Source: Halomonas borealis (GTDB taxonomy: Bacteria > Pseudomonadota > Gammaproteobacteria > Pseudomonadales > Halomonadaceae). From it: 64,000 nt of DNA. How positions within the stretch are numbered: position 1 is the first letter of the stretch; the number at the start of each line of letters is the position of its first letter. The stretch is from contig NZ_SDMO01000001.1 of assembly GCF_004798905.1 (NCBI RefSeq), positions 310,001 through 374,000 on the forward strand. The letters run 5' to 3'. The translations under genes and the position numbers were made by a program. Positions 6,691 to 15,777 of this stretch are shown here, one piece after another. The notes under the pieces are model-generated. The model was given only the letters and a program-made list of their open reading frames with translations, ran no database searches and was not told where the DNA came from.

Positions 6691-8601
6691 CTACTGTTGT
6701 CGTGCCTGATCGGCGTGACCCAGCGCACGGGCCGCCATGGCCTCTTGCACGTCGACGAGGCTGGCGGGATCGTCGATGGTCGAGGGCACCCCGAACGCCG
6801 CGCCGTCGGCGATATCGCGCAGCAGCTTGCGCAGGATCTTGCCGGAACGGGTCTTGGGCAGACGCTCCACCACCAGCACCTGCTTCAGGCAGGCCACCGG
6901 TCCGATGGCCTCGCGCACCCGCTCGACCAGCTCGCGCTCCAGCGTCACCTCGTCGCCGTCGAAACCGTCCTTGGGAATCACCAGCCCGACCGGCACCTGA
7001 CCCTTCAGGGCATCGTGGATGCCGATCACCGTGCACTCGGCCACCGCCGGATGACCGCCCACCACTTCCTCCATCTCGCCGGTCGACAAGCGGTGACCGG
7101 CGACGTTGATGACATCATCGCTGCGCCCCATGACGAACAGGTAGCCGTCGTGGTCCAGATAACCCGCGTCACCGGTCAGGTAATAGCCAGGCCGGGCCCT
7201 CATGTAGGCGGCCTGGAAGCGCTCGGGATCGCGCCAGATACCGGTCAGGCATCCCGGTGGCAACGGCTGGGCGATCATCACGCTGCCCTGCTCCAGGGGC
7301 GGCGCTTCCTGTCCCTGACGATCGAGGACATGCACATCGAAACCCGGCACCGGCACGGTCGCCGACCCCGCCTTGGCCGGCATCGGCTCCAGTCCCAGCG
7401 GATTGGCGGCGATCGGCCAGCCGGTCTCGGTCTGCCACCAGTGGTCGACCACCGGCACGTCCAGCATCCCCTGCAGCCAGTGGAAGGTCGGCGGGTCGAG
7501 CCGCTCCCCGGCCAGGAACAGCGCCTTCAGCGAGGAGATGTCATGTTCGTGCCGATGCGCGCCCTCCGGGTCCTCCTTCTTGAGGGCACGGAAGGCGGTG
7601 GGCGCGGCGAAGAAGGCCTTGACCCGGTACTCGGCGATCAACCGCCAGAAGGCGCCGGCATCCGGCGTACGCACCGGCTTGCCCTCGTAGACCAGCGTGG
7701 TACAGCCCCGCAACAGCGGTCCGTAGACGATATAGGAATGCCCGACGACCCAGCCCACGTCCGAGGCCGAGAAGAACACCTCGCCCGGTGCCATGTCGTA
7801 GATCGCCTCCATCGAATAATGCAGCGCCACGCCATAGCCACCGGTATCGCGTACCACGCCCTTGGGCTTGCCGGTGGTGCCGGAGGTGTGGAGCACATAG
7901 AGGGGATCGGTGGCCTTGACCGGTACACACTCGGCCGGCGCGGCAGCGGCTTCCAGCGCCGCCCAATCATGATCGCCTACACCGAGCTCTGCGCGACACG
8001 GCTCGCGCTGCCATATCACGCAGGCCTCGGGCCGGTGAGCACTCTGCTCGAGGGCCGCCTGCACGATGGGCTGATAGGGCAGCACCCGATCGACCTCGAT
8101 CCCGCAGGACGCCGCGATCACGACCCGGGGTTCGGCGTCGTCGATGCGCGCCGCCAGTTCGCGCGGCGCGAAGCCGCCGAAGACCACCGAGTGCACCGCC
8201 CCCAGGCGGGCGCAGGCCAGCATCGCGATAGGCGCCTCAGGCACCATCGGCAGGTAGATGATCACCCGGTCGCCCTTCTCGACCCCGAGATCGCGTAGCG
8301 CCCCGGCGAAGCGCGCCACGCGATCACGCAACTGGGCATAGCTGAACCGCTGCTTGCCCCCGCTGACCGGCGAATCCCACAACAGGGCGTCCTGATCGCC
8401 ACGACCCTGCTCGATATGATGATCGAGGGCCGCATGGCAAAGATTGAGCTCGCCATCCACGTACCAGCGAGCGTGTCCCTGATCGTCATACGCAAGAATC
8501 CGGCGTGGCGCGGTGATCCAGGGCAGGCGCCACGCCTGGGCCGCCCAGAATGCCTCGGGATGTGCGATGGAATGTCGGTAGTCGCTTCGATAGGTGGACA
8601 T
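6691..8601 (-). CDS. prpE: Propionyl-CoA synthetase (PrpE-type acyl-CoA synthetase)
   Basis: 636 aa of the acetyl/propionyl-CoA synthetase family: LHTSGTTGKPKGVVRD (ATP-binding P-loop), DHWWQTETGWPI (substrate pocket and motif), YLTGDAGYLDHDGY, and LPKTRSGKILRK, whose lysine is the usual acetylation and adenylation-control site. It activates propionate (and acetate) to the CoA ester via an acyl-adenylate. The start at 8601 gives the N-terminus MSTYRSDYRHSIAHPEAFW, matching PrpE length. Upstream ATGs only add unconserved residues. No methylcitrate-cycle genes flank it, so it stands alone. Acetyl-CoA synthetase is the alternative, but the overall pattern is more PrpE-like. Confidence 0.85.
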   Translation of the reverse strand: MSTYRSDYRHSIAHPEAFWAAQAWRLPWITAPRRILAYDDQGHARWYVDGELNLCHAALDHHIEQGRGDQDALLWDSPVSGGKQRFSYAQLRDRVARFAGALRDLGVEKGDRVIIYLPMVPEAPIAMLACARLGAVHSVVFGGFAPRELAARIDDAEPRVVIAASCGIEVDRVLPYQPIVQAALEQSAHRPEACVIWQREPCRAELGVGDHDWAALEAAAAPAECVPVKATDPLYVLHTSGTTGKPKGVVRDTGGYGVALHYSMEAIYDMAPGEVFFSASDVGWVVGHSYIVYGPLLRGCTTLVYEGKPVRTPDAGAFWRLIAEYRVKAFFAAPTAFRALKKEDPEGAHRHEHDISSLKALFLAGERLDPPTFHWLQGMLDVPVVDHWWQTETGWPIAANPLGLEPMPAKAGSATVPVPGFDVHVLDRQGQEAPPLEQGSVMIAQPLPPGCLTGIWRDPERFQAAYMRARPGYYLTGDAGYLDHDGYLFVMGRSDDVINVAGHRLSTGEMEEVVGGHPAVAECTVIGIHDALKGQVPVGLVIPKDGFDGDEVTLERELVERVREAIGPVACLKQVLVVERLPKTRSGKILRKLLRDIADGAAFGVPSTIDDPASLVDVQEAMAARALGHADQARQQ

Positions 8602-8913
8602 GGGGCCTGCCTGTTCAGTGGATGTCGCCATGCTGGTTGACACACTAGAACAGCCCCATGCCGAGGGCCTCATTCGAAGGGCGGAACTTCGACAAATGGA
8701 CGTGCCACCGGGAGACATGGTCGACAAGCGACACAGAAAATCGGCACCGCACCATGGCGATGCCCACACTGAACTATTATTGAGTCATGACTGATTCAGA
8801 AAAGACGGGCGGCACCGAGCCATCGCCACGATGACGCCCCGCCAGGGAACATGGGCTTGCCATGGCAAGGAACGACCACCAGCCGTGCCGACGCCACGAG
8901 AGGGTGATGCATC
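8602..8913. other. Divergent intergenic region between prpE and the ArsR gene
   Basis: These 312 bp have no coding sequence I can support. They must hold the promoters for prpE (leftward) and the ArsR regulator (rightward). A 10-bp palindrome, agtcatgact, sits at 8783-8792 within an AT-richer patch (8771-8803), the most operator-like sequence in the interval. No sigma-70 boxes with good spacing stand out. Confidence 0.4.
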
Positions 8914-9240
8914 ATGAAGACTTCACAAAGCCAGGCAGCGTGCCTGATGCAGGGGGGAAACCTCGCTATCGACCAGGCCAGCGCCCTGCTCAAGGCAATG
9001 GCCAACGATAACCGGCTACGGATCCTGTGCCTGCTCGACGAGCAGGAGCTGTCGGTCACCGAACTCAATCACCAGCTGGCGCTGAGCCAGTCCGCGCTCT
9101 CTCAACACCTGGCCATCCTGAGGCGCGAGGAGCTGGTGAAGACACGCCGGGCATCCCAGACCATCTACTATTCGCTCAACGGCGAACGAGCGCGAATCCT
9201 GCTGGCGGCACTCGCCAGCCTGAAGGGCCCCGGCGGCTGA
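8914..9240 (+). CDS. ArsR/SmtB-family transcriptional regulator
   Basis: 108 aa winged-helix protein. ANDNRLRILCLLDEQELSV marks helix 2, QSALSQHLAILRREELV is the recognition helix, and TIYYSL the beta wing. Cysteines occur at about 10 and 39. The second lies in the RILCLL position used by the sulfide and persulfide sensors BigR/YgaV/SqrR, but their C-terminal partner cysteine is absent here, and there is no alpha-3N CVC metal motif. The gene is divergent from prpE. A target cannot be named; redox or sulfide sensing through C10-C39 is only a possibility. Confidence 0.85.
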   Translation: MKTSQSQAACLMQGGNLAIDQASALLKAMANDNRLRILCLLDEQELSVTELNHQLALSQSALSQHLAILRREELVKTRRASQTIYYSLNGERARILLAALASLKGPGG

Positions 9241-9245
9241 ATCAT

Positions 9246-10283
9246 TCAGCGTTTCTGCCAGCCGCCCGCCTCGAGGCGTTCGACGACCCGCTCGACGCCA
9301 CGCTCCACACCATGGGAGACCGCCAGCCCCAGCCGCGCGATGAGCGGCTGGCGGCGTTCCAGACGCAACGCCACCACCCGAGCCTCCTTCATGCGCTCGA
9401 CGAGCAACGCCTCGCTGGTGCCCAGCTCATCGGCCAGCCCCCGCGACAGCGCCTGCTGGCCATACCAGCTCTCGCCGGTGGCCACCGCCTCGATGTCCAG
9501 CGTCGGACGACGCTCGGCCACATAGTGCTTGAACAGGCCGTGCACGGTCTCCAAGTCCTCCTGAAACTTCTCTCGCCCCTCGGCGGTATTCTCGCCGAGC
9601 ATCGTCAGGGTTCGCTTGTAGCGTCCCGCCGTCAGCACCTCCACATCGATGTCGTGGCGCTTGAGCAGTCGATGCAGGTTCGGGACCTGCGCGACCACCC
9701 CGATCGACCCCAGCACCGCGAAGGGCGCCACCCTCAGTCGATCGGCGCAGCAGGCCATCAGGTAACCGCCACTGGCCGCCACCTGGTCGACGCAGACCGT
9801 GGTGTAAAGCCCCGCCTGGCGCAGGCGATCGAGCTCGGCGGCGGCATGTCCGTAGGCATGCACCAGCCCGCCGGGCGACTCCAGGCGCACCACGACTTCG
9901 TCCTGCTCACCGGCCACATCCAGCACCGCCGAGATCTCCTCGGCGAAACGCCCGGTGGCGCTGGCCTTCAGGTCACCCTGGAAATCCAGCACCCAGACCG
10001 TCGCGGCGGCCTCGCCAGCATCGGGCTGGCGCTTGCCGCGCGTCTTGTCATCGCGTCGGAAGGCCTTCTGCAGCCGCTTGCGTGCACCAGGCTCGCTGGC
10101 CGCCAGCTGCAGCCGTCGGCGACGCCGCCGGCGGCCACCATTGAGCTCCTCGAGCTTCAGGCGGACGCCCTCGTGCTCGCCGCCGCGCGCCCGCAACACC
10201 ACCAGCACGCCCAGGGTCACGATGACGATGATCGCCACCAGCTGGGCCAGGAACATGCCGAAATCCGTCAGCCATTCGTTCAC
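9246..10283 (-). CDS. sohB: SohB-type S49 peptidase
   Basis: 345 aa. A GTG start at 10283 is chosen because AAGGAG lies just upstream and the N-terminus then matches SohB (short lead, one membrane anchor at about 9-30). A charged Arg-rich segment follows (51-57), then the S49 peptidase domain. Expected catalytic residues are S171 in VAASGGYLM and K223 in AGRYKRTLTM, the Ser-Lys dyad of SppA-type signal-peptide peptidases. It should be an inner-membrane enzyme acting on membrane or periplasmic peptides. It converges with the ArsR gene, only 5 bp away. Confidence 0.85.
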   Translation of the reverse strand: MNEWLTDFGMFLAQLVAIIVIVTLGVLVVLRARGGEHEGVRLKLEELNGGRRRRRRRLQLAASEPGARKRLQKAFRRDDKTRGKRQPDAGEAAATVWVLDFQGDLKASATGRFAEEISAVLDVAGEQDEVVVRLESPGGLVHAYGHAAAELDRLRQAGLYTTVCVDQVAASGGYLMACCADRLRVAPFAVLGSIGVVAQVPNLHRLLKRHDIDVEVLTAGRYKRTLTMLGENTAEGREKFQEDLETVHGLFKHYVAERRPTLDIEAVATGESWYGQQALSRGLADELGTSEALLVERMKEARVVALRLERRQPLIARLGLAVSHGVERGVERVVERLEAGGWQKR

Positions 10284-10431
10284 CGCGTGTCTCTCCTTCG
10301 GGGGTAGGGGCTTCTCACTCTCGTCTTTCATCCTGCAAGGCGTCAGGCGCCGCGACAAGCCGGCCGACTTGATGGCATCGCCGCTTTTCCCTAATCTCGC
10401 GGCTCGAACCATCACCGCCGCGGAGGCCGCC

Positions 10432-10743
10432 ATGTCCGACAATACCCTCGACAAGCTCCATGCTCGCTTCGACCCCGAGGCCGCCCGCGGCATGGATGAG
10501 GTCTTCCAGTTCCACTTCAGCGACGCCGGCGATTACCACCTGGTGGTGCGCGACGCCACGTTGGACGTCCAGGAAGGCGTCCATGAGGAGCCGTCGATCA
10601 GCCTGCGCCTGAGCACCGCGACCCTCAAGGGCGTGATGAACGGTGAGATCAGTGGCATGAATGCCTTCATGAGCGGCAAGCTCAAGGCCACCGGCAACGT
10701 CATGCTGGCCACCGAACTCGGCAAGCTGTTCCCCTACGGCTGA
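10432..10743 (+). CDS. SCP2 sterol-binding-domain protein
   Basis: 103 aa, the length of a free-standing SCP2 domain. Typical features are FHFSDAGDYHLVVRD, the middle strand pattern ISLRLSTATLKGVMNGE, and KLKATGNVMLATELGKLF at the C-terminus. The start at 10432 has GGAGG six bases upstream. SCP2 domains form a hydrophobic pocket for acyl chains or lipids. In bacteria the free-standing forms have no firmly assigned role. It is divergent from sohB and has no obvious operon partner. Confidence 0.8.
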   Translation: MSDNTLDKLHARFDPEAARGMDEVFQFHFSDAGDYHLVVRDATLDVQEGVHEEPSISLRLSTATLKGVMNGEISGMNAFMSGKLKATGNVMLATELGKLFPYG

Positions 10744-10793
10744 AGGCTCCGTGGCGCCGCCGGCAGGCAGGCGACACCACGCTACGCCGCCCG

Positions 10794-11567
10794 TCAGGGG
10801 CGCGCGCCGACCTCGGCGAGATGGGTATCGATCAGCGCTCGCGAGATCGAATAAGCCGGCGGCAGCTGGGGCAGTTGTCGCGGCGAGAACCAGGCGGCAT
10901 CGCTGATCTCGTGGCCATCGATACGAATGCGTCGACTGGCCGCCTCGGCGAAATAGCCAAGCATCAGCGAATGCGGGAAGGGCCAGGCCTGGCTCTGGAA
11001 GTAACGCAGCCGCCCTACCGTCACGCCCACCTCCTCGAAGACCTCACGATGCACCGCCTGCTCGGCGGATTCGCCCGGCTCGATGAAACCGGCCAGGGTC
11101 GAGTAGCGCCTCGGCGGGAAACGCGAATTGCGCGCCAGCAACAGGGATTCGCCGTGGGTCACCAGGGTGATGATGCACGGCGAGATACGCGGATAGTTAC
11201 GATGGCCACAGTGCCCGCAGCGCATGGCAAACTCATGGTCGAGCCGCGAGGCCGGGGCCCCGCAACTGCCGCAGAAGCGGTGATGACGCAGCCAGGCGCC
11301 TACCTGCAGCGCCGTGGAGACCAGCGCGAACCAGGACTCCGGTAGCCGCGCCAGCCACTCCCGACCCTCGAGCCAGTCATCCCCGGGGGTGTCCTCGACC
11401 GACAGCGCCACCGGCATGTCATGCCACCAGCACAACGGCTGCATGGCCGACGTCCAGGCCTGAGGCGTCTGCAACGGGCCGCCCTCCGGCCCCGGCGCGA
11501 TCCGGCCGGCGGCCAGACGAATCACCCGCCCCGAGCCCTCCTCGTAGGGCAATTCGCGACGCAGCAT
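10794..11567 (-). CDS. nudC: NADH pyrophosphatase NudC (NAD-capped RNA hydrolase)
   Basis: 257 aa from the ATG at 11567. A four-cysteine zinc ribbon is present (C99, C102, C117, C120), followed by the Nudix box GFIEPGESAEQAVHREVFEEVG (about 160-181) and the NudC signature SQAWPFPHS (192-200), where the usual third residue proline is alanine. NudC splits NAD(H) and removes NAD caps from RNA. Its start overlaps the dnaQ stop codon by one base (TGATG), so translation is probably coupled. A longer start at 11615 exists but lies inside dnaQ and lacks support. Confidence 0.9.
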   Translation of the reverse strand: MLRRELPYEEGSGRVIRLAAGRIAPGPEGGPLQTPQAWTSAMQPLCWWHDMPVALSVEDTPGDDWLEGREWLARLPESWFALVSTALQVGAWLRHHRFCGSCGAPASRLDHEFAMRCGHCGHRNYPRISPCIITLVTHGESLLLARNSRFPPRRYSTLAGFIEPGESAEQAVHREVFEEVGVTVGRLRYFQSQAWPFPHSLMLGYFAEAASRRIRIDGHEISDAAWFSPRQLPQLPPAYSISRALIDTHLAEVGARP

Positions 11568-12325
11568 CAGGGCGCCTCCCGACCCGGCCAACCCTCCAGC
11601 GTATCCCAGCGGCATTCACCGCCCGCCTCGCGCACGGTCGAGAGCTTGTCGCGATGGGCCTGCCACTCGGCGTCGTCCGGCGCCTGCACCTTGAGCGTGC
11701 CCGGCGTGAGCGCCACGCGGCGCACGTTCAGTCCGTCACCGGCCGCATCCTCTTGGCCGGCGCTGGCGCCGGCATCCAGCGACAGCGCGGTCTGGCCGCC
11801 GGTCATCGCCAGGTAGACGTCGGCCAGGATCTCGGCATCCAGCAAGGCGCCGTGCAGCACACGATGACCGTTGGCGATCTCGTAACGCTTGCACAACGCA
11901 TCGAGGCTGTTGCGCTGGCCGGGGTGCTTGTCCCGCGCCAGCCGCAGGGTATCGAGGATACGGCAATGCTCGGCCACCGGGCCCAGGCGCGGTTCGCCGC
12001 GGGCCTGGTTGAGCATGCCCAGTTCATGGTCGATGAAGCCCACATCGAAAGGCGCATTATGGATCACCAGCTCCGCGCCCTCGATGAAGGCCCAGAACTC
12101 ATCGGCGACTTGCCCGAACAGCGGCTCGTCGGCGACCCGCTCGTCGGTGATGCCGTGCACCCCTACCGCCTCGGCGTCGATGCTGCGCTGCGGATTGATG
12201 AACTGATGATAGGTGTTGCCGGTCAGCCGGCGATTGACCATCTCCACGGCGCCGATCTCGATCAGGCGATGGCCGTCACGAGGGTCGATGCCGGTAGTCT
12301 CGGTATCCAGGATGATCTGGCGCAT
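11567..12325 (-). CDS. dnaQ: DNA polymerase III epsilon subunit (3'-5' proofreading exonuclease)
   Basis: 252 aa DEDDh exonuclease. Exo I is DTETTG (D7, E9), Exo II is the HNAPFDVGFIDHEL segment near 95, and Exo III is GHRVLHGALLDAEILA with the catalytic histidine and aspartate. A C-terminal ~65-residue tail would bind the polymerase alpha subunit. The neighbours rnhA and the yafS-like gene upstream and gloB opposite form the conserved gammaproteobacterial arrangement. The stop codon overlaps the nudC start. Confidence 0.95.
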   Translation of the reverse strand: MRQIILDTETTGIDPRDGHRLIEIGAVEMVNRRLTGNTYHQFINPQRSIDAEAVGVHGITDERVADEPLFGQVADEFWAFIEGAELVIHNAPFDVGFIDHELGMLNQARGEPRLGPVAEHCRILDTLRLARDKHPGQRNSLDALCKRYEIANGHRVLHGALLDAEILADVYLAMTGGQTALSLDAGASAGQEDAAGDGLNVRRVALTPGTLKVQAPDDAEWQAHRDKLSTVREAGGECRWDTLEGWPGREAP

Positions 12326-12367
12326 GGGGGTACCTGTGGGTGTTCGGCGTGCTCTTGAAGGCGGGGC

Positions 12368-12838
12368 TCAGCCCCCCGCCTGCATCTCGTCGATGGCTTC
12401 GTTGGCCAAGGTGTCGGCGCGTTCGTTGCCGGGATGGCCACTGTGCCCCTTGACCCAGTGCCATTCGACACGATGACGCTGGGCCTCCTCGTGGAGGGCG
12501 CGCCACAACTCGGCGTTCTTGACCGGCTGCCGTGACGCGGTCTTCCAGCCTCGCTTGATCCAGCCATGGATCCACTCGGTGATGCCACGCCGCAGATATT
12601 CGGAGTCAGTCCACAGCTCGATCCGGCAAGGCCGGGTCAGCGCCTTCAGCGCCATGATGGCCGCCATCAGCTCCATGCGGTTATTGGTGGTCTTCTCTTC
12701 GGCACCCTTGAGCGGCTTCTCGTGAGGGCCGCTGCACAACAGCGCCCCCCAGCCACCCGGACCCGGGTTGCCACGGCAGGCGCCATCGGTATAGATCGTC
12801 ACCTCGGGCAACGCCCCGGGCTGTGGTTGGTCTGTCAC
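12368..12838 (-). CDS. rnhA: Ribonuclease HI
   Basis: 156 aa. The active-site carboxylates are visible: D18 in [13 protein letters not shown]56 in [10 protein letters not shown]78 in ELWTDSEYL, plus the late [11 protein letters not shown] segment with the final aspartate. It degrades RNA in RNA-DNA hybrids. Its ATG overlaps the end of the upstream yafS-like gene by four bases (12835-12838), and dnaQ follows 42 bp downstream, so it sits in a yafS-rnhA-dnaQ-nudC run. Confidence 0.96.
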   Translation of the reverse strand: MTDQPQPGALPEVTIYTDGACRGNPGPGGWGALLCSGPHEKPLKGAEEKTTNNRMELMAAIMALKALTRPCRIELWTDSEYLRRGITEWIHGWIKRGWKTASRQPVKNAELWRALHEEAQRHRVEWHWVKGHSGHPGNERADTLANEAIDEMQAGG

Positions 12839-13602
12839 CCTCGATCACCCTCGTCGGTGGCGGACCGCCCCGAGACATGGCCAAGCGCCGAGCCGGCCAG
12901 CGGCGTCGGAAAGACCACCCGGCCACGCCTGGGCTGAGCCAGTTGGGACCGGCGCCGCGCATGAATCATGTAACTATCGCCGAGCGGCAGGTTATGCCGG
13001 CGCCCGAAGGTCTCGAGCCGCGCGTTACGCGCCAGGCCGCCGGGCAGACGAAAGCCGCAGTAGTCTACCCGCTGAGCCTCGAAGTCGACAAACGCCAGCC
13101 AGTCGGCGAGCCGCCCGGCGGTACGCCAGCGTCCCAGCCCGGGCAACTGACGTCGCCGCCCCGGTGAGCCGCGGCGCCAGCCACTGGGGCCCAGCGGGTG
13201 CCAGCCGAAGAGGATGAGGTGGCCATCATCGGCGGTGACCCGCGCGGCCTCCTGGAGCAGGCCATGAGGGTCCGGGGCGATCTCGAACAGGTGATGCACC
13301 ACCACCAGGCTCAGGCAACCATCGGGCAGCGGCAGCGCCTCCAGGGGGCACACCAGGGTACTGTCGTCGGTGGCCAACTCCCGGGTCGGCGCCCAGCGCA
13401 ACGCATGGCGTACCGGGCACATGTCGGCAAGCCGCGGCGCCAGCCCCAGCTCCATCCCATGCGTCCCGAACCAGCGTTCGCAGAGCGGCCCCAGGCAGGC
13501 CCGCTGGGCCTGCCACACGCCCTGCCCGGCGGCGCTCGCCCAGAAGCGACGCCCCTCGCGCACGCGCTGCGCCAGGTTCATCGCCTCCTGCGCATTTGAC
13601 AT
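12835..13602 (-). CDS. YafS-like class I SAM methyltransferase family protein
   Basis: 255 aa. The segment [50 protein letters not shown] (about 85-135) matches the later half of a Methyltransf_11 domain, but the glycine-rich SAM-binding motif I is not evident, so activity is uncertain. Position is the stronger clue: yafS lies between gloB and rnhA in many gammaproteobacteria, and the same order occurs here. The start at 13602 (MSNAQEAMN) is preferred over 13638. The C-terminal 40 residues are basic. Function of the family is unknown. Confidence 0.8.
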   Translation of the reverse strand: MSNAQEAMNLAQRVREGRRFWASAAGQGVWQAQRACLGPLCERWFGTHGMELGLAPRLADMCPVRHALRWAPTRELATDDSTLVCPLEALPLPDGCLSLVVVHHLFEIAPDPHGLLQEAARVTADDGHLILFGWHPLGPSGWRRGSPGRRRQLPGLGRWRTAGRLADWLAFVDFEAQRVDYCGFRLPGGLARNARLETFGRRHNLPLGDSYMIHARRRSQLAQPRRGRVVFPTPLAGSALGHVSGRSATDEGDRG

Positions 13603-13706
13603 GATCCGTTCATCTCTCCAGAGTACTCGATTTTGCAACGTCCCGATTCAAGGCGCCATCCGGTTGGATCGTCTGATCCGAGCCCGGCGCGAGGAACCCC
13701 GAACCC

Positions 13707-14474
13707 ATGTTGAGCGTGACACCGATTACCGCCTTTCGCGACAACTATATCTGGATGCTACGTCAGGACACGAGTGCCGACGTCTGCGTGGTGGATCCCG
13801 GTGACGCCGCTCCGGTCATCGAGGCGCTGGAACGCGAAGGCCTGACCCTCGGCAGCATCCTCGTGACGCATCATCATGCGGACCATGTCGGCGGTTTGCC
13901 CGAGCTGATCAAGCGCTACGCGCCGCGGGTGATCGGCCCGCACAACTCAAACATCGAAGGCATCGACGAGCGCGTCGGTGACGGCGACGAGATTCGCGTG
14001 ATCGGACGCCTGTTCGAGATCATCGAGGTCCCGGGGCACACCCTGGACCACATCGCCTTCTTCACTGCCGGCATCCCGCCGCTACTGTTCGGCGGCGACA
14101 CGCTGTTCAGTGCCGGCTGTGGGCGTCTGTTCGAAGGAACCCCGGAACAGATGCACGCCTCACTGGCACGTTTCAAGACGCTGCCCGAGGATACCCTGGT
14201 GTTCGCGGCCCACGAGTACACCCTGGCGAACCTCGCCTTCGCCAAGGCCGCCGACCCCGACAACCCCGACATCGACAGCGCCGAGCAGGAATGCCGGCGA
14301 GCTCGGGAGCTCGAGCGCCCTACCCTGCCCAGCACCATCGCTCGGGAACGGCGCATCAATCCTTTCCTGCGCTGTGACGACGCCGGAGTGCGTCGGGCGG
14401 CCGCCCATCAGGGCGATACGGCCGATAGCGTGGCGACCTTCGCCACCCTGCGCGCCTGGAAAGACGACTTCTGA
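13707..14474 (+). CDS. gloB: Hydroxyacylglutathione hydrolase (glyoxalase II)
   Basis: 255 aa metallo-beta-lactamase fold. The metal motif THHHADHVGG gives H55, H57, D59 and H60, and the later FGGDTLFSAGCGR and FAAHEYTLANLAFA motifs are specific to glyoxalase II, including the glutathione-binding tail (ARERRINPFLR). It hydrolyses S-lactoylglutathione to lactate in methylglyoxal detoxification. It is divergent from yafS with a 104-bp shared promoter region (13603-13706). Confidence 0.95.
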   Translation: MLSVTPITAFRDNYIWMLRQDTSADVCVVDPGDAAPVIEALEREGLTLGSILVTHHHADHVGGLPELIKRYAPRVIGPHNSNIEGIDERVGDGDEIRVIGRLFEIIEVPGHTLDHIAFFTAGIPPLLFGGDTLFSAGCGRLFEGTPEQMHASLARFKTLPEDTLVFAAHEYTLANLAFAKAADPDNPDIDSAEQECRRARELERPTLPSTIARERRINPFLRCDDAGVRRAAAHQGDTADSVATFATLRAWKDDF

Positions 14475-14542
14475 GACTCACCCCGCCCGGTGCACGCCCT
14501 GTCCCGTCGAGGCAGTACGACGTGCGCCCCGGAGGCCCCTGC

Positions 14543-15733
14543 ATGACCTATCATACCTCGCGCCGACGACTCCTCGGGTTCGCCAGCACGCTCGCCATGG
14601 CCGGCGCCCTGATCGCCGGCGCCTACACCAAGGCATCGACCCTGCCCGCCGGCCAGCTGGCCTCCGACACACCGAGCTTCGCCCCCGTACACCGCGGCGA
14701 ACCGGCAGGCCGCCGGACCTTCTGGAGCCACCTTCAGCTGCAGCAGGCCGACGCCTGGTCGCGCCTTCGCGACACCTTCCAATGGCAGGATCAGTGGCAG
14801 GATGGTGCCGGTCACGCCCGCGTTCAGCAGTGGATCGATACCTACAGCGCCAAGCCGCATAACATCGCCGAGATCGCCGAGCGTGCCCGCCCCTGGCTGG
14901 CCTGGATCCTCGAGCGAGTCGAGGCCCGCGACCTGCCCGGCGAGCTGGCCCTGGTGCCCTTCGTCGAGAGTTCCTTCGACCCCGAGGCCCGTAGCCACTT
15001 CGGTGCCGCCGGGCTATGGCAGATCATGCCGCGCACCGGCGACGCCCTGGGCCTGAACCGTTCCGGCAGCTGGGACGGCCGCCTCGACGTGGTGCGTTCC
15101 ACGAAGGCCGCACTGGACTACATCGAGTATCAGGCCGACCAGTGGTACGAGGGCAACATTGAGCTCTCGCTGGCCGCCTACAATGCCGGCGCCGGCACCG
15201 TGAACCGCGCCCAGCGACGCGCCCTGGCCGGCGGTCAGCAAGGCCATTACTGGGATCTCGAGCTGCCCAACGAGACCATGGACTACGTGCCCAAGCTACT
15301 GGCCATCGCGGCGATCATCGGCGAGCCCGAACGTTACGGCGTCGAACTGCCCCGGATCGATGGCACCCCCGCCTTCGCCCGTGTGCCGGTCACCCGCACG
15401 CTGCGCCTCGGCGAGGCCGCCAGCCTGGCCGGCGTGCCGACCGGTGAGCTGGCCGCCCTGAACCCCGGCCTGCGTGGCGATACCGCCCGCCCCGGCCAGG
15501 TCGGTGAGCTGCTGGTTCCCGCCGACCGGGCCGAGCCGCTGCTCGCCGCCCTCGATAGCGATGCCGCGAGCGACGGTGCCATGAGCGATATCCATGTGGT
15601 ACGGCGCGGCGACACCCTGTCCACCATCGCCTCCGAACACGCCGTGGCGGTCACCGACCTGGCGCGCTGGAACGGCATCGACAGCCCCAACGCTTTACAA
15701 CCCGGCCAGCAGCTGACACTTTCCGGTAGTTGA
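14543..15733 (+). CDS. mltD: Membrane-bound lytic murein transglycosylase D-type, SLT plus LysM
   Basis: 396 aa. An SLT domain spans about residues 95-250: ELALVPFVESSFDPEA carries the catalytic glutamate, GLWQIMPRTG and SLAAYNAGAGTVNRA are family motifs. One degenerate and one clear LysM unit follow (HVVRRGDTLSTIASEHAVAV, about 347-390). The enzyme cleaves peptidoglycan to 1,6-anhydromuropeptides in the periplasm. The start at 14543 follows GGAGG by seven bases. The N-terminus (SRRRLLGFASTLAMAG) has a twin-arginine-like pattern and no lipobox cysteine, unlike E. coli MltD. A 7-bp hairpin without a T-run follows the stop (15736-15753), then yejA begins 45 bp downstream. Confidence 0.88.
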   Translation: MTYHTSRRRLLGFASTLAMAGALIAGAYTKASTLPAGQLASDTPSFAPVHRGEPAGRRTFWSHLQLQQADAWSRLRDTFQWQDQWQDGAGHARVQQWIDTYSAKPHNIAEIAERARPWLAWILERVEARDLPGELALVPFVESSFDPEARSHFGAAGLWQIMPRTGDALGLNRSGSWDGRLDVVRSTKAALDYIEYQADQWYEGNIELSLAAYNAGAGTVNRAQRRALAGGQQGHYWDLELPNETMDYVPKLLAIAAIIGEPERYGVELPRIDGTPAFARVPVTRTLRLGEAASLAGVPTGELAALNPGLRGDTARPGQVGELLVPADRAEPLLAALDSDAASDGAMSDIHVVRRGDTLSTIASEHAVAVTDLARWNGIDSPNALQPGQQLTLSGS

Positions 15734-15777
15734 TGAGGGGGCCTTCGCCCCCTGACCTGGTACAAGGATGCTGACCG

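Noticed and set aside
6610..8298. 562-codon open frame opposite prpE
   Set aside because: His/Arg/Gly-rich translation with no motif; prpE on the minus strand has full family motifs.
8783..8792. Palindrome agtcatgact between prpE and the ArsR gene as a regulator site
   Set aside because: A 10-bp palindrome alone is weak; it does not match the usual ArsR-family 12-2-12 operator layout.
15736..15753. Hairpin after mltD as a full terminator
   Set aside because: The stem is good but no T-run follows, so I treat it as a possible processing or attenuation element only.
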